64,000 nt of DNA from positions 1-64,000 of the forward strand of contig NZ_JAIQWX010000005.1 in assembly GCF_020164475.1 (NCBI RefSeq), given 5' to 3'. Of this stretch, positions 57,338 to 64,000 are shown one piece after another. The translations under genes were made by a program, and so were the position numbers. Positions within the stretch are counted from its first letter, which is position 1. The number at the start of each line of letters is the position of its first letter. The notes under the pieces are model-generated. The model searched no databases. It worked only from the letters and a program-made list of their open reading frames with translations, and was not told where the DNA came from. Origin of the DNA: Pseudomonas sp. REP124 (lineage in GTDB: Bacteria; Pseudomonadota; Gammaproteobacteria; Pseudomonadales; Pseudomonadaceae).

Positions 57338-58297
57338 GTGAACAGTATTTTCAAGCTGCTACTTCAACGTCTGGCATTGGGGCTGTTATCGCTTTTCGCG
57401 GTGTCAGTGATCATTTTTCTCGCGGTCGGCATGCTCCCGGGTGATATCGCCCAGGCCATGCTCGGCCAGTCCGCCACCCCGGAAACCGTGGCGGCCTACC
57501 GGGCGCAACTGGGGCTGGACCTGCCGCCGCTGACCCGCTTCGGCCACTGGATCTGGCAACTGCTGCACGGTGACCTCGGTATGTCGCTGGCCAACCAGCG
57601 GCCCATCGCCGATCTGGTCGGCACGCGATTGGGCAACACCTTCAGCCTGGCGTTGCTCGCCGCGCTGATCTCGGTGCCTCTGGCCCTGTTGCTGGGGATG
57701 CTCGCGGCGCTGTATCGCAACAGCTGGTTCGACCGCTTGCTCAACACCTCGGCCCTGAGCGCGGTGTCGTTCCCCGAGTTCTTCGTCGCCTACATCCTGA
57801 TCCTGGTGTTCGCCGTGAAACTCAACTGGTTCCCGAGCATTTCCAACCTGTCGCCTGATGCATCGCTGGGTGAAGTGCTGCAACGCTCGGTGCTGCCGGT
57901 CGCCACCCTGAGCCTGGTGGTGATCGCCCAGATGATGCGCATGACCCGCGCCTCCCTGATCAACCTGCTGGCCAGCCCTTACATCGAAATGGCCCGGCTC
58001 AAGGGCATCAGCCAGTCACGGATCATCTTCCGCCACGCCTTGCCCAACGCCCTGGCGCCCATCGTCAACGTGGTGGCGCTGAACCTGGCGTACCTGGTGG
58101 TCGGCGTGGTGGTGGTCGAAGTGGTGTTCGTCTATCCCGGCCTGGGCCAGTTGCTGGTGGACTCGGTGGCCAAGCGCGACATCCCGGTGGTGCAGGCCTG
58201 CAGCCTGATCTTCGCCGCGACCTACATCCTGCTCAATACCAGTGCCGACGTGCTGTCGATTGCCAGCAACCCGCGCCTGATGCATCCGAAGGGGTAA
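57338..58297 (+). CDS. Peptide-type ABC permease (DppB class)
   Basis: This inner-membrane permease of 319 residues has six helices and the EAA-type loop SPYIEMARLKGISQSRIIFR. It begins with a GTG codon, preceded by AAGGA nine nt upstream. The N-terminal helix LLSLFAVSVIIFLAVGMLPG and the region LGLDLPPLTRFGHWIWQLLH are typical of DppB/OppB. Gap of 3 nt to the next permease. Confidence 0.92.
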   Translation: MNSIFKLLLQRLALGLLSLFAVSVIIFLAVGMLPGDIAQAMLGQSATPETVAAYRAQLGLDLPPLTRFGHWIWQLLHGDLGMSLANQRPIADLVGTRLGNTFSLALLAALISVPLALLLGMLAALYRNSWFDRLLNTSALSAVSFPEFFVAYILILVFAVKLNWFPSISNLSPDASLGEVLQRSVLPVATLSLVVIAQMMRMTRASLINLLASPYIEMARLKGISQSRIIFRHALPNALAPIVNVVALNLAYLVVGVVVVEVVFVYPGLGQLLVDSVAKRDIPVVQACSLIFAATYILLNTSADVLSIASNPRLMHPKG

Positions 58298-58300
58298 GCC

Positions 58301-59128
58301 ATGAGCCTGTTCAAACAACTATTGCGGGCGCCGCTGAGCGCCAAATTCGGGCTGCTGGTGATCCTGCTGTACATCCTGGTGGCCGTGTTCGCGCCGGTGC
58401 TGGCGCCATTCGGTGAAACCCAGGTGGTGGGCGAGGGCTTCGCGCCGTGGGGCGGGCAGTTCCTGCTGGGCACCGATAACCTGGGGCGCGACATGTTCAG
58501 CCGTCTGGTCTACGGCGCGCGTAACACCTTGGGCATTGCCTTCCTGACCACGCTGCTGGCGTTCCTGCTCGGTGGTCTGAGCGGGCTGGTCGCGGCCATC
58601 AAGGGCGGTGCGATCGACCAGGGCCTGTCGCGGGTGGTGGACATCCTGATGGCGATTCCGCAACTGATCTTCGCCTTGCTGATCCTCAGCGTGGTCGGCA
58701 CCAATGCCGTGTCCCTGGTGCTGGTGATCGCGCTGCTGGATGCGACCCGGGTGTTCCGCCTTTCAAGGGCGGTGGCGATGACAGTGGTCGTACAGGACTT
58801 CGTCGAAGCCGCGCGCCTGCGCGGTGAAGGCCTGTGGTGGCTGGTCACCCGTGAGGTATTGCCCAACGCCGCGGCGCCGCTGATTGCCGAGTTCGGCCTG
58901 CGTTTCTGCTTCGTGTTCCTGTTCATCAGTGCGCTGTCGTTCCTTGGCCTGGGCATTCAACCGCCGACCGCCGACTGGGGCAGCATGGTGCGCGACAACG
59001 CCGTGCTGATTACCTTCGGCGACATCAGCCCGCTGCTGCCGGCCCTGGCCGTGGCCTTGATCACCGTGAGCGTCAATTTCGTCGTCGACTGGATGCTGCA
59101 CAAATCCAGCGGCCTCAAGGAGTGCTGA
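58301..59128 (+). CDS. Peptide-type ABC permease (DppC class)
   Basis: This second permease of 275 residues has an N-terminal OppC-like segment (FGLLVILLYILVAVFAPVLA), then FLLGTDNLGRDMFSRLVYGA and the EAA loop DFVEAARLRGEGLWWLVTRE. It pairs with the DppB-class gene. Two nt separate its stop from the ATPase start. Confidence 0.93.
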   Translation: MSLFKQLLRAPLSAKFGLLVILLYILVAVFAPVLAPFGETQVVGEGFAPWGGQFLLGTDNLGRDMFSRLVYGARNTLGIAFLTTLLAFLLGGLSGLVAAIKGGAIDQGLSRVVDILMAIPQLIFALLILSVVGTNAVSLVLVIALLDATRVFRLSRAVAMTVVVQDFVEAARLRGEGLWWLVTREVLPNAAAPLIAEFGLRFCFVFLFISALSFLGLGIQPPTADWGSMVRDNAVLITFGDISPLLPALAVALITVSVNFVVDWMLHKSSGLKEC

Positions 59129-59130
59129 AC

Positions 59131-60771
59131 ATGACGACCAAACCTTTACTGGAAATCCGCAACCTGCACATCGAAGGTCACTACGAGGATGCCTGGCATC
59201 CGCTGATCAAGGGTATCGACCTGACCCTGCAGCGCGGCGAGGTGCTGGGGCTGATCGGCGAGTCCGGGGCGGGCAAGTCGACCCTAGGCCTGTCGGCCAT
59301 GGGCTACACCCGCGACGGTTGCCGCATCACCGACGGCTCGGTGCATTTCGATGGCATCGACTTGCTCAACGCCAAACCCGAAGCCCTGCGCCAACTGCGT
59401 GGCTTGCGCATCGCCTACGTCGCGCAAAGTGCCGCGGCGTCGTTCAACCCGGCTCACCGGTTGATCGACCAGCACGTGGAAACCGCGGTGAAGAATGGCG
59501 GCATAAGCCGCGAGCAGGCGATGGCGGAGGCGGTGGAGCTTTATCGGGTGTTGCGCCTGCCCAATCCCGAGAAGATCGGTCAGCGGTATCCGCACCAGGT
59601 CTCCGGCGGGCAGTTGCAGCGGGTGATGACCGCCATGGCCATGGCCTGTCATCCGGACCTGATCATCTTCGACGAACCGACCACCGCGCTAGACGTCACC
59701 ACCCAGATCGAAGTGCTGGCGGCGATCCGCGATGCCGTGGCGACCTACGGCAGCGCCGCGATCTACATCAGCCACGACCTGGCGGTGGTGGCGCAGATGG
59801 CCGATCGCATCATGGTCCTGCGCCACGGCAAACTGGTGGAAGAAGCCGAGACCCGCAAGATGCTCGGCGATCCGCAGGAGGACTACACCAAGTCGCTGTG
59901 GGCAGTGCGCAGTTTCCACACCGAACCCAAGCCGTGCCCGCAGCAGGAAAAGCCACTGCTGGAACTGCGCCAAAGCTGCGCCAGCTACGGCAATCAACCG
60001 GTGCTGCACGATGTCTCGCTAAAACTCTATCGCGGCCAGACCCTGGCGGTGATCGGCGAGTCCGGCAGCGGCAAGAGCTCCACGGCGAGGCTGATCACCG
60101 GGCTGCTGCCGCCGACCTACGGCCAGGTGCTGTACGACGGTCAGCCGCTGCCGGCGGATTTTCGTCAGCGCAGCAAGGAGCAATTGCGGCGCATCCAGAT
60201 GATCTACCAGATCCCCGACACGGCCCTCAATCCACGCCAGCGCATCGTCGATATCATCGGCCGGCCGCTGACCTTCTACCTGGGCCTCAAGGGCAAGGCG
60301 ATGCGTGCGCGAGTGGCCGAATTGCTGGAGATGATTGAACTGGACCCGGCGAAGTACATGGATCGTCAGCCCCGAGAATTGTCCGGCGGGCAGAAACAAC
60401 GGGTCTGCATCGCCCGGGCACTGGCGGCCGATCCGCAACTGATCATCTGCGACGAAGTGACCTCGGCCCTTGATCAACTGGTAGCCGAAGGCGTATTGAA
60501 ACTGCTCAACCGCATCCAGCAGCAACTGGGCGTGGCCTACCTGTTCATCACCCACGACGTCGCCACTGTGCGGGCGATTGCCGATGAGGTACTGGTGATG
60601 CAAAAGGGCAGGGTGGTGGACCACGGCTCGCGCAGCGCCATCTTCACCCCGCCGCATCAGGATTACACCGGGCTGCTGTTCTCCTCCGAACCGCAGATGG
60701 ACCCGGACTGGCTCGACCAACTGCTGGCCAGCCGCGCAACGAATACAAACCCTACGCTGGAAAAAGTCTAA
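59131..60771 (+). CDS. Dual-domain peptide ABC ATPase
   Basis: Two complete ABC ATPase domains are joined in one chain of 546 residues (DppD and DppF fused). The first has GESGAGKSTLGL, SGGQLQRVMTAMAMA and IIFDEPTTALD. The second has GESGSGKSSTARL, LSGGQKQRVCIARALA and ICDEVTSALDQL. The start at 59131 has AAGGAG upstream and is preferred to a GTG nine nt earlier. It energises the two permeases. Confidence 0.93.
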   Translation: MTTKPLLEIRNLHIEGHYEDAWHPLIKGIDLTLQRGEVLGLIGESGAGKSTLGLSAMGYTRDGCRITDGSVHFDGIDLLNAKPEALRQLRGLRIAYVAQSAAASFNPAHRLIDQHVETAVKNGGISREQAMAEAVELYRVLRLPNPEKIGQRYPHQVSGGQLQRVMTAMAMACHPDLIIFDEPTTALDVTTQIEVLAAIRDAVATYGSAAIYISHDLAVVAQMADRIMVLRHGKLVEEAETRKMLGDPQEDYTKSLWAVRSFHTEPKPCPQQEKPLLELRQSCASYGNQPVLHDVSLKLYRGQTLAVIGESGSGKSSTARLITGLLPPTYGQVLYDGQPLPADFRQRSKEQLRRIQMIYQIPDTALNPRQRIVDIIGRPLTFYLGLKGKAMRARVAELLEMIELDPAKYMDRQPRELSGGQKQRVCIARALAADPQLIICDEVTSALDQLVAEGVLKLLNRIQQQLGVAYLFITHDVATVRAIADEVLVMQKGRVVDHGSRSAIFTPPHQDYTGLLFSSEPQMDPDWLDQLLASRATNTNPTLEKV

Positions 60772-60780
60772 GGAATCACC

Positions 60781-61491
60781 ATGAAAGTACTGATCGTCCA
60801 CGCTCATCCCGAGCCAAAATCCTTCACCGCGGCCCTGCGCGACCAGGCCGTGACCACCCTCGAAGCCCAGGGCCACGAAGTGCAGGTCAGCGACCTGTAC
60901 AAAATGAACTGGAACCCGGTGGCCAGCGACGCCGACTTCTCCTCCCGGGAAAACCCCGAGTATCTGGTGTACGCGCTGGAACAACGTCTTGGCGTGAAAA
61001 AACAATCACTGGCGGCGGACATCCAGGGCGAACTGGACAAGCTGCTCTGGGCCGACCTTGTGATCCTCAACTTCCCGATCTTCTGGTTCTCGGCGCCTGC
61101 CATGCTCAAGGGCTGGATCGACCGCGTGCTGGTGTCGGGCATCTGCTACGGCGGCAAACGCTTCTATGATCAGGGCGGGCTGGCGGGCAAGAAGGCGCTG
61201 GTGACCGTGACCTTGGGAGGGCGCGAGCACATGTTCGGCGAAGACGCGATCCATGGCCCCCTGCAAGACATGCTGCGCCCGATCCTGCGCGGGACGTTGG
61301 CCTATGTCGGGTTCGATGTGCTGGAGCCGTTCGTGGCCTGGCATGTGCCGTATATCAGCGATGAGGCGCGTCAGGAGTTTCTCAAGGATTACGCGCTGCG
61401 GTTGCAGCATCTGAGTGATGATCAGCCGTTGGTTTTTCCGAAGTTGTCACAGTTTGATGAGTTGTTGTATCCGCTGACCACAAAAGCCTGA
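60781..61491 (+). CDS. NAD(P)H quinone oxidoreductase (flavodoxin-fold)
   Basis: This 236-residue member of the NQO/MdaB flavodoxin-like family has LIVHAHPEPKSFTAALRD, YKMNWNPVASDADF, LNFPIFWFSAPAMLKGWIDR and GKKALVTVTLGG. It probably carries out two-electron reduction of quinones. It follows the ABC ATPase by 9 nt and so belongs to that operon, an odd pairing that may hint at the imported compound being redox active. Confidence 0.9.
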   Translation: MKVLIVHAHPEPKSFTAALRDQAVTTLEAQGHEVQVSDLYKMNWNPVASDADFSSRENPEYLVYALEQRLGVKKQSLAADIQGELDKLLWADLVILNFPIFWFSAPAMLKGWIDRVLVSGICYGGKRFYDQGGLAGKKALVTVTLGGREHMFGEDAIHGPLQDMLRPILRGTLAYVGFDVLEPFVAWHVPYISDEARQEFLKDYALRLQHLSDDQPLVFPKLSQFDELLYPLTTKA

Positions 61492-61508
61492 CCACACCCC
61501 ACGCGTTT

Positions 61509-61539
61509 GATCGTTCCCACGCTCTGCGTGGGAACGATC
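61509..61539. terminator. 13-bp inverted repeat after the transporter operon
   Basis: GATCGTTCCCACG and its exact complement flank CTCTG. The sequence is a common dispersed repeat in Pseudomonas (GTTCCCACGC...CGTGGGAAC). By position it could end transcription of the quinone reductase gene, though there is no T-run. Confidence 0.6.
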
Positions 61540-61566
61540 CGAAATCCCGCGTCCATAGCAGATCCC

Positions 61567-61658
61567 CTGTGGGAGCGGGCTTGCTCGCGAAGGGGCCGGC
61601 AGCTTCAACATCTTCATTGCCTGACCCTCCGCCATCGCGAGCAGGCTCGCTCCCACAG
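61567..61658. repeat. REPIN
   Basis: An inverted REP pair (CTGTGGGAGCGGGCTTGCTC with a GCAGGCTCGCTCCCACAG partner) of mixed subtype. Confidence 0.85.
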
Positions 61659-61705
61659 TTTTTGATCTGCGGTGAACACAAACACTGTGTTCACCACGGA
61701 TCCCA

Positions 61706-61797
61706 TGTAGGAGCGAGGCTTGCCCGCGAAGAGGCCAGCATCTCCAATATTCTCACTACCTGAACCACCGTCTTCGCGGGCAAGCCTCGCTCCTACA
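61706..61797. repeat. REPIN
   Basis: An inverted REP pair of the TGTAGGAGCGAGGCTTGCCC subtype, 47 bp after the previous REPIN. Together with the inverted repeat at 61509 these fill most of the 470-bp gap before the porin gene. Confidence 0.85.
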
Positions 61798-61963
61798 AAA
61801 AATGGATTCGCATCTCCATTGTTCTGATTCCGCGAACACTGAAGTCGCCGAGATTGGAATTGTTGGGGTAGGGGCTCGCTTGTAGCCTTCATCACGTCGA
61901 ATACCACGATCTGCCAACGATCGGATGGTGTTCGGCGGCCTAATAAAAATAAGGAAGGCAGAT

Positions 61964-63310
61964 ATGAATATTCGTGCATGGGTGTGCGCAGCGACCCTGT
62001 TCGCCCCCGTTCTGGGTGCCGGTGTTTTGTTTCCCTCGATGGCTGGTGCCGCCGACGATCCCATGGGGTCGCTGGTGCGCAATGTGTTCGGCGACAGTCT
62101 CGAGCGCGATCATGGCATCAAGATCTACGGCTGGGCCCAGGCGGGTGTGATCTATAACAACAACGGCACGGATGACGTCAGCAAACAGAGCTTTTTCAAC
62201 ACCGACGAAGGCGTGAACCTCAATCAGTTCGCTCTGGCCGTGGAGAAGAAACCCAAGAGCAACGTGGTCGGGCGTGTCGGGCCGTTCCCGGGGCCGATGC
62301 CGCAGGAAGCCGACTGGGGTTTCAACGTCACCACGCTGTACGGCAAGGATGCGCGCTACTTCAAGACCTACGGCTGGGACGAGGACCTGAGCGCCAATCG
62401 CAACAACAAGCCTGAAGATCCGGCACTGACCATCGCCCAGGCCTACGTCAATTTCTATTTCCCGGTGCTCGGGGGTTCCGACCTGATGATCGGGATCTTC
62501 CACACCCCGCTGGAAAACGAAATCGGCTTCGCCTTGCCGTCCCCGGCCCCCACCGATTTCTACTCCCACACCTATTCCTTCATGCACGGCCCGGCCAAGC
62601 ATGCCGGTGCGCTGTACTCGTTCAAACTGCCTTCGGCGCCCGGCGAAAGCATGCTCGGCTTCGAGGTGGGCGTGGTCCAGGGCTGGAACAATCTGCAGGA
62701 TCCCAACCACGATCCGGACGTGATCGCCAACGTGCGCTGGCGCTCGGCGGACTTCAACACCTGGATCGACTGGGAAAACATCTACGGCAACGGCGCCGGC
62801 GACAGCTTTGCCGAATGCAGCTGCGGCTCGCCGATTCCGGCAGGCACCAAGGAAGACGATTTCAAGCGTCTGGCCTCGTACCTGACCCTGTCGCAAGTGC
62901 TCGACCCGAACAACCGCGTGGCCCTGGAATTGAACTACGGCAAGCAAAAGGACGGCGCCTTCGCCGGCTTCGCCAACAAGAACGACGGCACCTGGTACGG
63001 CACTAACCTCAACTGGTACCACAAGCTCAGCGAAAACCTGATGTGGAATAGCCGCGCCGAGTGGTTCTACACCGACGCACCGGTGCACGTGATGATGGCC
63101 AACATCGACCCGAACACCGGCATCCCCGATCCGACTTGGGGCAGTTTCTACGGTGTCACCACCAACCTGGCCTGGACCCCGACACCCAACGTTCGCCTGC
63201 GTCCGGAACTGCGTTACGACATCCACTCCGGCCCCGGTCGCGATGCCTACGCCGACGGCGAGAAGGACTCGCAGGTGGTCGCGTCCTTCGACGTCACGCT
63301 GTTCTTCTAA
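61964..63310 (+). CDS. Outer-membrane beta-barrel porin (BBP2-like)
   Basis: This 448-residue outer-membrane protein has a signal peptide (to about SMAGAA) and many alternating beta strands (GIKIYGWAQAGVIYNNNG, LTIAQAYVNFYFPVLGGSDL, VALELNYGKQKDGAF). It ends SFDVTLFF, with the aromatic terminus typical of assembled barrels. It is in the style of the putative beta-barrel porin-2 family. AAGGAAGG lies upstream of the ATG. It precedes an ABC binding protein, so the pair may serve one substrate. Confidence 0.82.
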   Translation: MNIRAWVCAATLFAPVLGAGVLFPSMAGAADDPMGSLVRNVFGDSLERDHGIKIYGWAQAGVIYNNNGTDDVSKQSFFNTDEGVNLNQFALAVEKKPKSNVVGRVGPFPGPMPQEADWGFNVTTLYGKDARYFKTYGWDEDLSANRNNKPEDPALTIAQAYVNFYFPVLGGSDLMIGIFHTPLENEIGFALPSPAPTDFYSHTYSFMHGPAKHAGALYSFKLPSAPGESMLGFEVGVVQGWNNLQDPNHDPDVIANVRWRSADFNTWIDWENIYGNGAGDSFAECSCGSPIPAGTKEDDFKRLASYLTLSQVLDPNNRVALELNYGKQKDGAFAGFANKNDGTWYGTNLNWYHKLSENLMWNSRAEWFYTDAPVHVMMANIDPNTGIPDPTWGSFYGVTTNLAWTPTPNVRLRPELRYDIHSGPGRDAYADGEKDSQVVASFDVTLFF

Positions 63311-63396
63311 CCGATTTCCCCCGATTACCCCTGACCCTGCGTGCTGGCCCGGCCACGCGTGGCGACCCCGTTCGTCCAGGCTTTTGGAGTATTTAC

Positions 63397-64000
63397 ATGA
63401 CCGACAACAACGATAAAAACCTGTTTGGCCGCGATTTCTCCCGTCGCGCATTCCTGCGTGGCACCGGTGTCGCCGCTGGAGGCGTGGCGCTGGCGAGCAT
63501 GCCGTTTAAATTCGCCATCGGCGGCGAGCGGGTGATCAAGCTCGGCTACGTCAGCCCGCAGACCGGTCCGCTGGCACCGTTTGCCGCGGCAGACAACTAC
63601 ATCATCGAATCCCTCAAGCAGGTGCTGAAGAACTCCATCGACATCGGTGGCAAGGCCTATCGCCTGGAAGTGATCGTCAAGGACAGCCAGTCCAACCCCA
63701 ACCGCGCGGCGGAGGTGGCGAGCGAGCTGATCCTGTCGGACCAGGTCGACCTGATGCTGGTGTCCTCGACCCCGGAAACCACCAACCCGGTGTCCGACCA
63801 GTGCGAGATCAACGAGATCCCGTGCATCTCCACGGTCGCGCCGTGGCAGCCGTGGTTCTTCACTCGTGGCGGCAAGCCGGACCAGGGGTTCGAGTGGACT
63901 TACCATTTCTTCTGGGGCCTTGAAGATGTGATCGGCGCTTACACCTCAATGTGGGGTGCGATGCCGTCCAACAAGGTGGTCGGCGGCCTGTTCCCCAACG
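63397..64000 (+). CDS. Tat-exported amide/urea-type ABC binding protein (truncated by window)
   Basis: Only the first 201 codons lie in the window. The N-terminus has a twin-arginine signal (RDFSRRAFLRGTGVAAGGVA). The mature part is a family-6 periplasmic binding protein (IKLGYVSPQTGPLAPFAAAD, LEVIVKDSQSNPNRAAEVAS, LMLVSSTPETTNPVSDQCE), the class used for branched-chain amino acids, urea and short amides. GGAG lies eight nt before the ATG. The transport partners would be beyond 64000. Confidence 0.88.
   Translation, partial: MTDNNDKNLFGRDFSRRAFLRGTGVAAGGVALASMPFKFAIGGERVIKLGYVSPQTGPLAPFAAADNYIIESLKQVLKNSIDIGGKAYRLEVIVKDSQSNPNRAAEVASELILSDQVDLMLVSSTPETTNPVSDQCEINEIPCISTVAPWQPWFFTRGGKPDQGFEWTYHFFWGLEDVIGAYTSMWGAMPSNKVVGGLFPN

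Overview
The window is chromosomal DNA of a Pseudomonas, most likely of the P. fluorescens group. I infer this from the GC-rich genes with C/G-ending codons, the many REP/REPIN palindromes of the TGTGGGAGCGGGCTTGCTCG type, an intact fap functional-amyloid operon, the aruH/aruI arginine transaminase genes and NhaB. No rRNA, tRNA, CRISPR array, insertion sequence or prophage was seen. One stand-alone tyrosine recombinase is the only mobility-type gene.

Layout. 1-5455: a minus-strand amino-acid ABC transporter with an argininosuccinate-lyase paralogue, and a divergent LysR regulator. 5461-8650: UDP-glucose dehydrogenase, a tyrosine recombinase, and a gene-free stretch of dispersed repeats. 8654-12090: NhaB, a delta-60 repeat protein and a small conserved protein. 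12436-19107: a sigma-54 activator with a VpsR-like N-terminus, facing the fapABCDEF amyloid operon. The operon has a recognisable sigma-54 promoter, clustered upstream motifs and a terminator between fapC and fapD. 19390-23663: PnuC with a nicotinamide-riboside kinase-like protein, a single-Cache chemoreceptor, UppP and a DUF1294 protein. 23792-27474: a ferric-iron FbpABC-type transporter. 27673-31163: a PqiAABC lipid-trafficking operon with PqiA split in two.

31465-37197: a polyamine (gamma-glutamyl) catabolic set: oxidase, orphan periplasmic binding protein, glutamine-synthetase-like ligase, AraC regulator and PuuR/PauR-like repressor. 37356-41209: an Old-Yellow-type Fe-S flavoenzyme, a class II aldolase and a TetR regulator. 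41302-55460: the arginine transaminase (ATA) locus. It runs AruR, a periplasmic binding protein, AruS, a leader peptide and arginine-type permease, enoyl-CoA hydratase, acyl-CoA dehydrogenase, NDP-forming acyl-CoA synthetase, AruI, AruH and an aldehyde dehydrogenase. 55571-61491: a Tat-exported peptide-type ABC transporter with a quinone reductase. 61964-64000: an outer-membrane porin and a truncated Tat-dependent amide/urea-type binding protein.

The most interesting signals are regulatory. They are a shared 20-bp direct-repeat site upstream of both the permease and the arginine catabolic operon (candidate AruR box), an Arg-rich leader ORF coupled to the permease, the sigma-54 promoter and repeated TGTTTCA sites upstream of fapA, and the intra-operon fap terminator. 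The CoA-enzyme trio inside the arginine operon suggests an uncharacterised CoA-dependent branch for a guanidino acid.
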